Below are positions 47,579 to 56,130 of a DNA stretch of 62,376 nucleotides, one piece after another. The notes under the pieces were generated by a model. It saw only the letters and a list, made by a program, of their open reading frames with translations. It ran no database searches and was not told the origin of the DNA. Origin of the DNA: Pseudomonas amygdali (GTDB taxonomy: Bacteria > Pseudomonadota > Gammaproteobacteria > Pseudomonadales > Pseudomonadaceae); contig NZ_LKBW01000068.1 in NCBI RefSeq assembly GCF_002699855.1, positions 1-62,376 on the forward strand, written 5' to 3'. The translations under genes and the position numbers were made by a program. The first letter of the stretch is position 1, and each line of letters begins with the position of its first letter.

Positions 47579-47594
47579 AGCAAGTGGAGTGCCA
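47579..47594 (-). promoter_or_regulatory. Sigma-54 (-24/-12) promoter for the 16-gene operon
   Basis: Read on the minus strand: TGGCACT-CCAC-TTGCT, against the consensus TGGCACG-N4-TTGC(A/T). All invariant GG and GC positions and their spacing are right; only the weakly conserved seventh base differs. Start of transcription is expected near 47568, giving a leader of about 145 nt before the ATG at 47422. Confidence 0.7.
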
Positions 47595-47726
47595 CCGTTA
47601 TTGATCATCGTGTATTGGCAAGGTGCCAGATAATCGCCAACGCCGGCCTGAAGCGTGACTGAAAGATCGGCAAGCCTTTAAATTAACTGACTTTTTTACG
47701 CAAGCTTTCTAAATATGACAACTTTA

Positions 47727-47880
47727 ATACATGTATCGAATTATGTATAAGCCACTTTTAGAAGTAGCAAAGTGCTATCCATGTTTATTATTTCAGGGCA
47801 CGTAAGCAACTGCACCACGCCGACTCGATAGCGTCGAAATCGCACTGTTTTGGCTTATCGTCTTGTATACATGTTTATTA
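47727..47880. promoter_or_regulatory. Candidate activator-binding sites (palindrome and direct repeats)
   Basis: The perfect 10-bp palindrome ATACATGTAT (47727-47736) is followed by two copies of CATGTTTATTA (47780-47790 and 47870-47880), all sharing a CATGT core in AT-rich DNA. They lie between the two divergent sigma-54 promoters, at about 40-200 bp from one and 130-300 bp from the other, the normal range for enhancer sites of sigma-54 activators. Functional role is inferred. Confidence 0.4.
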
Positions 47881-47921
47881 GATCACTGCCGTTAAGTTTG
47901 TTCAGCCGTCTGATAAAGCAG

Positions 47922-47937
47922 TGGCACGAAGCTTGCT
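47922..47937 (+). promoter_or_regulatory. Sigma-54 (-24/-12) promoter for the decarboxylase-SMR pair
   Basis: TGGCACG-AAGC-TTGCT is a perfect match to the consensus TGGCACG-N4-TTGC(A/T). Transcription would start near 47948, 28 nt before the GTG at 47976 and 16 nt before its ribosome site, a fully consistent arrangement. Confidence 0.78.
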
Positions 47938-47975
47938 CAAGCTCTGCTCACACTTCGAAGCCAGGGAAGTTCAAC

Positions 47976-49100
47976 GTGGACACACTTCTTGCACAATTAG
48001 CCGACGACACCAACGACACCAACGACACCTTCTATACCGTTGACCCGCGCTGGATCACCCGGAATGCGCAGCAATTCAGTGGCTGTTTTCCAGGTACCGT
48101 GCTGTATGCAATGAAGGCCAATCCACTTGAGCAAGTACTTGAAGCCTTGAGCCAGGGTGGTATCAATCATTTTGACGTGGCGTCGCTTGCAGAGGTGCAG
48201 ACGGTACACAACACGCTGCCCAATGCAGTTCAATACCTGATGAACCCAGTGAAGTCCCGCCATTGCCTGCACGAGGCTTACTATCGGTATGGCGTGCGTT
48301 CATTTGTGCTCGACAGTGAGGAGGAACTCTCGAAGTTGCGGGACGTGTTGCCCGAACGCGACAGCACGATCAGCCTGTTCGTGCGCTACGCACCCTCCGA
48401 GTCGACGGCGGTTTATGATCTCAGAGGAAAATTCGGGGCAAGTCCGGTGTTAGCGACGCAACTGGTGCACCAAGTGGCGTCCAGCACCGACTGGTCACTC
48501 GGGCTGTCATTCCATGTCGGTTCGCAAGCCATTGAAGACGGCCCGTGGCTCGCGGCCCTCAATGACGCCGATGCCATTGTGCGCGACACCGCCGAGCACG
48601 TCAGGCACCTGGATATCGGTGGCGGGTTTCCGGGTAATTACCTGAACTCCATGGGTAACACGCCAGACCTGGTTGGCAGAGTCTGCGACCATATCCAGAC
48701 CAGCCCGACACTGAAGGACCTGAACCTGATCTGCGAAGCGGGTCGTGGCCTGGTCTACGGCGGCATGTCGCTATTTGCACGGGTGCTTTCAAGACGTGAA
48801 CAGAGCGTTTTTTGTGGTGCCGGTATTTTTGGCGGTTTGCTCTCAGCCCAGCAGTGGCTGCAATTTCCCGCACGCGTGTGGCGAGACGGCACCCCTTACA
48901 CCGGTGCTGCGGAAAACACGTTCAATATCTTCGGCCCCACCTGCGACAGCATGGATCGCCTGGCCTTCCCCTACTCGCTCGCCAGCGATATCAGGGAAAG
49001 CGACTGGCTGGAATTCCAATCGACCGGCGCTTACTCGGTGTCCCTGCGCACCCCGTTCAACGGGTTTTACGCCGACCGCATCATTTCTCTCCCTTCCTGA
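47976..49100 (+). CDS. Fold-III PLP amino-acid decarboxylase (ornithine/DAP/arginine group 2)
   Basis: This 374-aa enzyme of the Orn/Lys/Arg/DAP decarboxylase family 2 has the PLP lysine in LYAMKANP, the HVGSQ strand, the phosphate-binding GGGFPG and the catalytic Cys in GPTCDSMDRL. The preferred start is GTG 47976, with GGGAAG 6 nt upstream and directly downstream of the sigma-54 promoter; an ATG at 47871 is in frame but lies before the promoter. A 9-bp tandem repeat (48004-48029) encodes DTNDTNDT near the N-terminus without frame effect. It probably decarboxylates an amino acid, or a derivative, that feeds the divergent cluster. Confidence 0.83.
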   Translation: MDTLLAQLADDTNDTNDTFYTVDPRWITRNAQQFSGCFPGTVLYAMKANPLEQVLEALSQGGINHFDVASLAEVQTVHNTLPNAVQYLMNPVKSRHCLHEAYYRYGVRSFVLDSEEELSKLRDVLPERDSTISLFVRYAPSESTAVYDLRGKFGASPVLATQLVHQVASSTDWSLGLSFHVGSQAIEDGPWLAALNDADAIVRDTAEHVRHLDIGGGFPGNYLNSMGNTPDLVGRVCDHIQTSPTLKDLNLICEAGRGLVYGGMSLFARVLSRREQSVFCGAGIFGGLLSAQQWLQFPARVWRDGTPYTGAAENTFNIFGPTCDSMDRLAFPYSLASDIRESDWLEFQSTGAYSVSLRTPFNGFYADRIISLPS

Positions 49101-49124
49101 ATGCCTGAAAAGCGATCTGCCGCC

Positions 49125-49460
49125 ATGCTCATAAAAGCCTATTTGTTCCTGCTTGCAGGAATTGTCGCTGAAACAGTGGCGACCATCGCACTGAAAGAAA
49201 GTAACGGGTTTACCCGTTGGGTCCCGGTTATTGCCTCTATCGCGGGCTACGGGCTCGGAATCGTCTGCCTGGGGTATGCACAACGGGACTTGCCCATGTC
49301 CCTGATCACCTCCATGTGGTCAGGATTGGGCATTACGCTGATCACTGTCATTGCCGCGTTTCGCTATCAACAGGTGCCCACGTTAATGGCCGTGAGCGGT
49401 ATCGGCCTGATCATCGCGGGCATCATTCTGGTCAATCTGGCCAAGGAACAAGTGGCCTGA
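49125..49460 (+). CDS. SMR-family (EmrE-like) small multidrug/metabolite exporter
   Basis: The 111-aa protein has four membrane helices and the proton-coupling glutamate in AGIVAETVATIALK (Glu16), then WSGLGITLITVIAA and a final GIILVNLAKEQ, as in EmrE/Sug-type transporters that work as antiparallel dimers. An alternative ATG at 49101 touches the decarboxylase stop (TGAATG) and would add eight polar residues; alignment with EmrE favours 49125. It is co-transcribed with the decarboxylase and is the natural exporter candidate for the cluster product or a cationic amine. Confidence 0.83.
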   Translation: MLIKAYLFLLAGIVAETVATIALKESNGFTRWVPVIASIAGYGLGIVCLGYAQRDLPMSLITSMWSGLGITLITVIAAFRYQQVPTLMAVSGIGLIIAGIILVNLAKEQVA

Positions 49461-49479
49461 CAGCGCATGGCTGCCAGGC
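49455..49479. terminator. Hairpin between convergent SMR and phosphoesterase genes
   Basis: GCCTG-A-CAGC, loop GCATG, GCTG-C-CAGGC pairs over nine positions with one mismatch. It overlaps the SMR stop region in a 31-bp gap between convergent genes. It has no T run, so any terminator role would be weak or factor-assisted. Confidence 0.35.
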
Positions 49480-49491
49480 TCATATGTCGGT

Positions 49492-50289
49492 TCAAGCGAA
49501 GTCAAAAGGCCCCTCGAAACGGCCTATCGGCACCCAGTGGGTAATAAGACCGGTGTCGGCCTTCCAGTGGTGCAGCAACAGCGCGGGAGGCTCGACATAG
49601 GAAGCGTCGGCAGCATCCGGGCGCAGTTGCAAGGCAATGGCCGTCGTCGTGCTCGGGGCCGTGCACATCAGCGTGCCGCCAAAGCGCAGCTGCATGAAAC
49701 GATGAATATGACCGCAGACGATTCGCTCGACAGCCGGGTATCTGGAGACCACCCCGGCCAGCCGCTCGCCCCTTTCACAGCGATAGGCGTCGATGCAGTG
49801 AATGCCACTTGAAAACGGCGGCTGATGCATCATGATCAACGTCGGTTTGTCAGGCTCCAGCGCCAGTGTACGATCCAGCCATTGGGTGGCGGTATCGGTC
49901 ATGTCGCCGTGGTGCTGGTCGGGCACGCTGATATCCAGCCCGATGATGCGCATCGGCGCGGAACCCGAGTCGACGAAGCTGCAGTTTTCCTCATTGATGA
50001 AGTAATCGTGCTCCGGGAAGGCACTACGCAGGTTCTGCCGATGATCATGGTTGCCCGGTATCATCAAAAGCCTCTGGCGCAGCGGCTGCAGCAGCTCTCG
50101 GGCCATTGCGTACTCCTCGGGTCGCCCCTCGTCCACCAGATCACCGCTGAACAGGATCAGATCAGGCGGCGGATCCAGGGCGTTTATCGTGTCGACGGCA
50201 GCCGCCAGCATTGCATTCGAATCGACAACGCCTTGATAGAGCAGCCCTCTGGGTCGTACATGCGTGTCAGAAATGTGCGCTATCAGCAT
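49492..50289 (-). CDS. Metallophosphoesterase (GpdQ/CpdA-like)
   Basis: This 265-aa calcineurin-like phosphoesterase has all metal motifs: HISDTHV, SGDLVDEG, GNHDHR, MHQPPF and CGHIHR. The GpdQ/CpdA group hydrolyses glycerophosphodiesters or cyclic nucleotides. It is convergent with the SMR gene and may be unrelated to the cluster, although its chemistry would fit. The region upstream (50290-50409) holds no gene. Confidence 0.83.
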   Translation of the reverse strand: MLIAHISDTHVRPRGLLYQGVVDSNAMLAAAVDTINALDPPPDLILFSGDLVDEGRPEEYAMARELLQPLRQRLLMIPGNHDHRQNLRSAFPEHDYFINEENCSFVDSGSAPMRIIGLDISVPDQHHGDMTDTATQWLDRTLALEPDKPTLIMMHQPPFSSGIHCIDAYRCERGERLAGVVSRYPAVERIVCGHIHRFMQLRFGGTLMCTAPSTTTAIALQLRPDAADASYVEPPALLLHHWKADTGLITHWVPIGRFEGPFDFA

Positions 50290-50409
50290 TCCATTACCTC
50301 AATCGTGACCAGGTCGCTTATCCACTAGTACAGCGAACCTGCAACGACCGGGCCAGACTTCGCCCCGGCCATTACTGAAGCGCGGCAGCGATTGAGAACA
50401 CCGCAGTCT

Positions 50410-50997
50410 TTAAACCTCGGGAAACACTGGTTCTCCCAGATTGAGCATCAGCCGATTGGCCCACGCGAATATCGAGATGGCGTGAATCAGGTCCAGCACC
50501 TGTGCATCGTCCAGCCCTTGCTCGCGCAGTGCATTGATATGCCCGGCGTTGAGCGAGGCCGGCTCGAGCGTCAGGTCGATGGCGAACTGCACGATGGCTT
50601 TTTCACTCGCGGTCGTACCTGCCGTATGGGGGTCGGCAAATACCTGGGCGATAACATCATTGCGCTTGGCCAGTTGTTCGAAGCGTTGCGCGTGCACTGA
50701 CGCGCAATAGACGCAGCGGTTGATCCGCGACACGACAGTGCTCGCCAGCTCCCGCTCGGCGCGCGACAGGCCACCCGGTGCGTACATGATCGCGTTGAAC
50801 GCCTGTGAGCGCTGACGAAGGATGTCAGGGTGATGTGCCAGGGTCAGGTAGTAATCCGAGGTCTTGGCCTGCGGGTGGCTTTCTTCAAGCACCGCAACCT
50901 GCCCGGCGCTTGCGCTGTTCAGGTCCACGGTTGGCAGCCAGGCTTTCCAGCCCAGTACTTGATTGGTGAAACCTTCAATTTCAATCAGTTCGCTCAT
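50410..50997 (-). CDS. AhpD-like peroxidase-related protein (CMD domain)
   Basis: The 195-aa protein has the carboxymuconolactone-decarboxylase/AhpD pattern with the active-site pair in NRCVYCASVHAQRF (CxxC followed by His). It resembles the alkylhydroperoxidase-domain family described as Avi_7169-like, which occurs with peptide-type ABC transporters. Its start overlaps the stop of the other CMD protein by one base (TGATG). It is the last gene of the LysR-linked operon and probably protects against, or reduces, peroxides formed by the flavoenzyme. Confidence 0.8.
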   Translation of the reverse strand: MSELIEIEGFTNQVLGWKAWLPTVDLNSASAGQVAVLEESHPQAKTSDYYLTLAHHPDILRQRSQAFNAIMYAPGGLSRAERELASTVVSRINRCVYCASVHAQRFEQLAKRNDVIAQVFADPHTAGTTASEKAIVQFAIDLTLEPASLNAGHINALREQGLDDAQVLDLIHAISIFAWANRLMLNLGEPVFPEV

Positions 50998-51524
50998 CAG
51001 GCTGCTCCGGCAGACTTTAACGCATCCAGCCCTGGGGCCAGACGCACTTGATAGGACAGGAATGCGATCAGTTGTGCCAGCACTACGATTTCAGCGGTGC
51101 TCAGGCCCTGATGTTGCAATGCCTGCAAGGCGCTTTGATCACCGTGTACCGGAGATTCGATCAGGGTGCGGGTAAAGCGCAGGATCGCAGCCAGGCGCGG
51201 GTCCTCAAGAATGTCGATTCGGCTGGCGCTCACATCGGCCAGTACGCTTGCCTGCGCGCCAGTCGCCTGCAATTGCGAAAGATAATGCTCGCTGAGGGTC
51301 GGTTGCAGACTCAGCAGGGTCGCGTAATAGGCAACCCAGAGACGCTCGTTCAACGACAGGTTGTGCTCCAGCGTCGGAGCAAAAAACAAATCCTGACTAC
51401 CCTGGGTCGCCACTGCGACCTTGTCCCGCGCATGCCGAATTGCGTGCAACGGGCTGCCTGGCGCGATGCCCAACAGGCTATCCAGAGTGTCCGGAGGCGT
51501 TGAATGTTCAGTGGTCGATGTCAT
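50997..51524 (-). CDS. CMD-domain protein (Avi_7170-like)
   Basis: The 175-aa product has the AhpD-like helical fold but lacks the CxxC pair: FTRTLIESPVHGDQSALQAL and STAEIVVLAQLIAFLSYQVRLAPGL. It is typical of the CMD family that sits beside the peroxidase-related gene in ABC-transporter operons. ATG 51524 has AGGA upstream. It probably forms a complex with the active CMD partner encoded next. Confidence 0.78.
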   Translation of the reverse strand: MTSTTEHSTPPDTLDSLLGIAPGSPLHAIRHARDKVAVATQGSQDLFFAPTLEHNLSLNERLWVAYYATLLSLQPTLSEHYLSQLQATGAQASVLADVSASRIDILEDPRLAAILRFTRTLIESPVHGDQSALQALQHQGLSTAEIVVLAQLIAFLSYQVRLAPGLDALKSAGAA

Positions 51525-51594
51525 GACAGGTCCTGCAATGCTGTGGTTGCATGCGCGCAGCCGCTTCAAGAAGCGGCGCGGGAATGAAAGGAGA

Positions 51595-53160
51595 TCAAGG
51601 CTGTTCGGTAACCATGGTTGCCGCCGTGCGGTCACTGACCAGCGGCTCGACCTTCAGGCCTTTGCGCACCGCCCAGATGTTCTGGTAGTGGAACAGCGGG
51701 ATGATGCCGACGTCGTCGCTGAACACCTGAACCGAGTCCTGAAGAATCTTGCGCCGTTTGGCCTCGTCGAATTCGGCGGTCGAATCAGCCAGTGCCTTGT
51801 CCACCAGCGGATTGCTGTAATGCCCCCAGTTGGACGCGCCCTGCCCCTTGCTGCTGTCGACCGTGGTCAGAATGTTGGTCAGAGCATATGCCGCTTCGCC
51901 AGTCCCGTTGCCCCAGGCAATCACACTGATCGCCAGTTCATTCTTGTTGGCCTTGCCCGCATACACAGCCCACGGCAATACCTCCAGCTGGACCTTGACG
52001 CCGATCCGCGTCCAGAATTGCGCCACCGCCTGCATGACCTCCGGTGCCTGCGGATAACGGTCGCCTGGCACATGCACAGTCAGTTGGAAGCCTTCGGGAA
52101 AGCCTGCCTGCGCCAGTAGATCCTTGGCCTGTTTGACGTCATAGGGAATGTTCTTGATCTGCGGGTTGTAACCGAGCGTATTGGCCGGCATCCATTGATT
52201 GGCCTCGGTGACGGTGCCTTGCATGATGCGTTCATTGATGGCCGGGCGGTTGATCGCCAGGGACAGCGCCTTGCGCACCCGCACATCCAGCAGCGGGTTT
52301 TCGGCCAGCGGCTTGCCTGCGTTGTCACGAATGAACTCATTCGGCCCGGCACGGAAGCTCGGTTGAATGATCAGCGCACGCAAGCCCTGATAGGCGAAGA
52401 CATTGACACTCGGCGTTTTGCGCAGGCGCTCCACATCGGTGGGCGACACCTTGTCGATCACGTCCACATCACCCGCCAGCAAGGCCGCAGTACGGTTGGC
52501 GGCGTTGGCGATGAAGCGAAAATCAACCTTGTCCCAGGTTGGTTTCGCGCCCCAGTAGCTGTCGTTACGGGCAAAGATCGTGCGATCACCCGGCACGAAT
52601 GAGACAAACCGGTAAGGGCCGGTGCCGATCATGGCCTTGCCCGAGTTGTAATCGGCGCTGCTGGCGGTCGCACCTGCATGGCGGCTGACAATGTAGATCG
52701 AATCGACGTCCGGCAGCAGGTTGGCATTGGGCAGACGAGTCTTGATGATCAGCGTGTGCTCATCCTTGGCCTTGACCGATTCAACGGTGCGCATGGCACC
52801 TGCATAAGACGCGACACTGCCGGGTACGCTGCGGGCGCGCTCGAAGGAGAAGACCAGATCGTCGGCGGTCAGCGGCGTGCCGTCCTGCCATTTCACGTCA
52901 GCGCGCAGGGCAAATTCCCAGGTGGTGTCGTCCACGACCTTCCAGTTTTTGGCGAGGCCCGGCAGGGTCTTGTCATCGCGGCGGCTGACCAGCGATTCAA
53001 AGGCATGCAGCGCCACCGAACGGTCGCCGGCATAGTTGTTGAGCTGGGGATCGAGCGACGATACCGGGTCGGCATAACCGATACGCAAGTCCTGCGCCGA
53101 GACACTGCCAGCGGCCAGAACGAGGGCCGACGCTAACAACGAACGAACGAGTGGTTTCAT
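51595..53160 (-). CDS. Peptide-type ABC transporter substrate-binding protein
   Basis: This 521-aa family 5 solute-binding protein has the signal peptide LLASALVLAAGSVSAQ and the motifs YADPVSSLDPQ, VKWQDGTPLTADDLVFSFERA and GTGPYRFVSF. It is the periplasmic receptor for the permeases encoded upstream. It lies 51 bp after the second ATPase gene. The operon with a flavoprotein and CMD proteins suggests uptake of an unusual compound rather than ordinary peptides. Confidence 0.87.
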   Translation of the reverse strand: MKPLVRSLLASALVLAAGSVSAQDLRIGYADPVSSLDPQLNNYAGDRSVALHAFESLVSRRDDKTLPGLAKNWKVVDDTTWEFALRADVKWQDGTPLTADDLVFSFERARSVPGSVASYAGAMRTVESVKAKDEHTLIIKTRLPNANLLPDVDSIYIVSRHAGATASSADYNSGKAMIGTGPYRFVSFVPGDRTIFARNDSYWGAKPTWDKVDFRFIANAANRTAALLAGDVDVIDKVSPTDVERLRKTPSVNVFAYQGLRALIIQPSFRAGPNEFIRDNAGKPLAENPLLDVRVRKALSLAINRPAINERIMQGTVTEANQWMPANTLGYNPQIKNIPYDVKQAKDLLAQAGFPEGFQLTVHVPGDRYPQAPEVMQAVAQFWTRIGVKVQLEVLPWAVYAGKANKNELAISVIAWGNGTGEAAYALTNILTTVDSSKGQGASNWGHYSNPLVDKALADSTAEFDEAKRRKILQDSVQVFSDDVGIIPLFHYQNIWAVRKGLKVEPLVSDRTAATMVTEQP

Positions 53161-53211
53161 GGGTGATTCCTTGTACGCAATGGCAGAGGGTGACGAGCTT
53201 CAGGCGCTCGT

Positions 53212-54225
53212 TCAGCGTTGATCATTCAAATGGCACGCGCTCTGGTGGTTCGGCGAAACCTCCCTCAGCGCTGGAACTTCCTCGCGGCAGCGCGCCATGG
53301 CGTGCGGACAGCGAGGGTGGAAATGACACCCGGTTGGCGGGTTCAGCGGGCTGGGGATTTCCCCTTGGATCGCGTCATAACAGGTACTGCGGATAGCAAA
53401 GCGCGGGATCTGCGCCAGCAGGGCCTGGGTATACGGGTGATTGGCACGCGCAAACAGGTCATCGACCGATGCCGTCTCGACCACACGGCCCAGATACATC
53501 ACGACCACGCGGTCGCACAGGTGCTCGACCACGCCCAGGTCATGGCTGATAAACAGATAGGTCAGCCCCAGTTCGTCGCGCAGGTCCATGAACAGATTGA
53601 GGATCTGGGCCTGAATCGACACGTCCAGCGCTGCTACCGACTCGTCGCATACCAACAGTTCCGGCTGCACCGCCAGTGCACGGGCAATGCCGATGCGCTG
53701 ACGCTGACCGCCACTGAATTGATGAGGATAACGCTGGCGCAACTGCGGGCTGAGCCCGGCACGTTGCAACTGGGCACTGACGTAATCATCAGCCCCTTTG
53801 CGGTCGGTCAGGCCATGCAGCAGCGCGCCCTCCCCGACGATACGGTCGACCCTCAGGCGCGGGTTGAGGCTTGACGACGGGTCCTGAAAAATCATCTGTA
53901 CTTTCAGGCGCAGCGCCTTGCGCTCCTGCGTGGTCAGGCTGTCGAGCGGCTTGCCGTCCACCGATGCGACACCTGACGAGACCGGCAGCAGCCCCGCGAC
54001 CATGCGCCCAAGGGTCGATTTGCCACAGCCCGACTCGCCCACCAGCCCGACCACTTCGCCAGGCATGATCCGCAGATCGACTCGATCCACAGCATGGCTC
54101 ACCGGTTTCGGACGGGTCAGGTGCAGTCGCTGCAGCAGTCCTTGAAGAGAGTGTTCGGCCACCGGTTTGCCGAAGGTCTTGCTGACCTGGTGCAGCTCGA
54201 TAAGGGGAATCAGATCACTGGGCAT
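53212..54225 (-). CDS. ABC transporter ATPase, DppF/OppF-like
   Basis: The 337-aa ATPase has Walker A GLVGESGCGKSTLGRM, Q-loop FQDPSSSLNP, signature SGGQRQRIGIARAL, Walker B LLVCDESVAALD and the C-terminal oligopeptide-transporter extension with CHFHPRCPHAMARC, cysteines that may hold an iron-sulfur cluster as in family members. ATG 54225 overlaps the preceding ATPase gene by 11 bp. Confidence 0.88.
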   Translation of the reverse strand: MPSDLIPLIELHQVSKTFGKPVAEHSLQGLLQRLHLTRPKPVSHAVDRVDLRIMPGEVVGLVGESGCGKSTLGRMVAGLLPVSSGVASVDGKPLDSLTTQERKALRLKVQMIFQDPSSSLNPRLRVDRIVGEGALLHGLTDRKGADDYVSAQLQRAGLSPQLRQRYPHQFSGGQRQRIGIARALAVQPELLVCDESVAALDVSIQAQILNLFMDLRDELGLTYLFISHDLGVVEHLCDRVVVMYLGRVVETASVDDLFARANHPYTQALLAQIPRFAIRSTCYDAIQGEIPSPLNPPTGCHFHPRCPHAMARCREEVPALREVSPNHQSACHLNDQR

Positions 54226-55213
54226 CGGCAGCTCCCGGATGAAAGCAGCGAACCGTCTGGCGCGGTCCCGCCTCGTGGGGTTCGGGGTCGCTCTGTACAC
54301 ATATCTGCGACGCTCTGGAGCAGCGCGCCGCAAAGGCGCAGCCGGCAGGCATAGACAGAAGGTCCGGCGCCATGCCGGGTATCTGACGCAGGCGCTGGCC
54401 ACGCTTGTTGCGACTTGGCAGGCTGTCGATCAGCCCCTGTGTATAAGGATGTTGCGGGCGATCCAGCACCTCGGCGACCGGGCCTTGTTCGACAATGCGT
54501 CCGGCGTACATCACTGCCACGTCATCAGCCAGCCCGGCAATCACGGAAAGATCATGGGTGATCCAGATCAGTGAGGTGCCCTGCTCACGTACCAACTTCT
54601 GCACCTCACTGAGAATTTGCGCCTGAATGGTGACGTCCAGCGCAGTGGTTGGCTCATCGGCAATGATCAGGTCCGGGGCGTGCAGCAGCGCGATGGCAAT
54701 CGCCACTCGCTGGCGCATGCCGCCAGACAGTTGATGCGGGTAGGCGCGCAGGCGTTCTTCAGGGCTGGCGATGCCCATCAGCGCCAGAGTACGACTGGCA
54801 TGCTCACGGGCCTCTCGCCTGCCGAGCGGGCTATGCGCGCGCACCGCTTCGATCATTTGCGTGTCGACCCGCAGCACCGGGTTGAGGGTCATCATCGGGT
54901 CCTGAAAAATCATCGCCACCCGGTTGCCCTGAATGCCGCGCAGTTGCGAGGCAGACAGTTTGGTCAGATCACGCCCCTTGAACAGCACCTGCCCGCCACT
55001 GATGCGCCCTGGCTCATCGACAAGGCCGAGAATCGAAAACCCGGTGACCGATTTGCCCGAACCCGACTCACCAACCAGGCCGAGAATACGCCCCGGCTGC
55101 ACGCTCAAGGACACATCACGCACCGCTGGCAGCACGCCTGCGCGGGTATGGAACGAAGTGCATAGGCCACGCACATCAAGGGTTGGCTGTGCTGACACCT
55201 CAGGCTGGCTCAT
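54215..55213 (-). CDS. ABC transporter ATPase, DppD/OppD-like
   Basis: The 332-aa ATPase has [61 protein letters not shown] and the C-terminal [14 protein letters not shown] motif. It pairs with the other ATPase to drive the importer. It overlaps the permease gene upstream by 4 bp. Confidence 0.88.
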   Translation of the reverse strand: MSQPEVSAQPTLDVRGLCTSFHTRAGVLPAVRDVSLSVQPGRILGLVGESGSGKSVTGFSILGLVDEPGRISGGQVLFKGRDLTKLSASQLRGIQGNRVAMIFQDPMMTLNPVLRVDTQMIEAVRAHSPLGRREAREHASRTLALMGIASPEERLRAYPHQLSGGMRQRVAIAIALLHAPDLIIADEPTTALDVTIQAQILSEVQKLVREQGTSLIWITHDLSVIAGLADDVAVMYAGRIVEQGPVAEVLDRPQHPYTQGLIDSLPSRNKRGQRLRQIPGMAPDLLSMPAGCAFAARCSRASQICVQSDPEPHEAGPRQTVRCFHPGAADAQ

Positions 55214-56130
55214 CGCTGCAACCTCGGGTTGAGAACATCACGCAGACGGTCACCGACCAGATTGATCGCCACAATGGTGATCAACAGTGCCAGCCCCGGA
55301 AACAGGCTGATCCAGTATTCATTACTGAGCATGTACTGAAAGCCGTTGGCAATCAGCAGCCCCAGTGAAGGCTCGGTCACCGGCACACCCAGACCGAGAA
55401 ACGACAGGGTCGCTTCCAGGGTAATGGCGCGGGCGATTTGCAGCGCGCCGATCACGATCAGCGGCGGCAGGCAGTTGGGCAGAATGTGGCCGATCACAAT
55501 GCGCAGCGGACCAACGCCCTGCCCGCGCGCTGCATCGACGTATTCGCGACGGCTTTCGGTTAGCGCCTGACCACGCGCTGTACGGGCGTGATAGGCCCAT
55601 TCAAGCACTATCAGGGTAAGCATCACGTTGCCGACGCCCTTGCCCAGCCAGGCGAGAATCATCAGCGCCATGAGAATGACCGGGAATGACAGCAGCAAGT
55701 CGACCAGACGCATCAGCAAGGCATCGACCCAGCCGCCGACATACGCAGATACAAGCCCCAACAACGTGCCGATCACTGCCGCAATCAGCGCCGAGCCAAT
55801 GCCGACCCACAGGCTGATGCGCAGGCCATAGATAATCGCCGAGACCAGATCGCGACCCTGTCCGTCGGTGCCCAGCCAATAGGTATAGCCGCTGTCCATA
55901 TTGAGGCTGCCTGGCGGCATTCGCGCATCCATCACGTTGAGCTGCATCAGGTCGTAGGGGTTCTGCACCACGATCCAGGGTGCCAGGACAGCCACCAGCA
56001 CAATGACCAAAAGGACCATCAGGCCTGTCACCGCAGTCGGTGAGCTGAAGAACTCGGTCAGCACCCGCCGCCATGGCGATTGAGCCTGCAACAGCGTGCT
56101 GCCGATCGGGGCTTTTTCAATGACATTCAT
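55210..56130 (-). CDS. ABC transporter permease, DppC/OppC-like
   Basis: This 306-aa membrane protein has six predicted helices and the permease signature around EYVDAARGQGVGPLRIVIGHILPNCLPPL (EAA loop). The N-terminal helix is followed by the typical OppC-type periplasmic stretch. It overlaps both neighbours by 4 bp. Confidence 0.88.
   Translation of the reverse strand: MNVIEKAPIGSTLLQAQSPWRRVLTEFFSSPTAVTGLMVLLVIVLVAVLAPWIVVQNPYDLMQLNVMDARMPPGSLNMDSGYTYWLGTDGQGRDLVSAIIYGLRISLWVGIGSALIAAVIGTLLGLVSAYVGGWVDALLMRLVDLLLSFPVILMALMILAWLGKGVGNVMLTLIVLEWAYHARTARGQALTESRREYVDAARGQGVGPLRIVIGHILPNCLPPLIVIGALQIARAITLEATLSFLGLGVPVTEPSLGLLIANGFQYMLSNEYWISLFPGLALLITIVAINLVGDRLRDVLNPRLQR

Noticed and set aside
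47727..47736. ATACATGTAT considered as a lux or LexA box
   Set aside because: Too short and does not match either consensus; kept only as a candidate activator element because of its position.
48004..48029. 9-bp tandem repeat (ACGACACCA) in the decarboxylase gene
   Set aside because: The unit is three codons long, so copy changes keep the frame. Not a phase switch.
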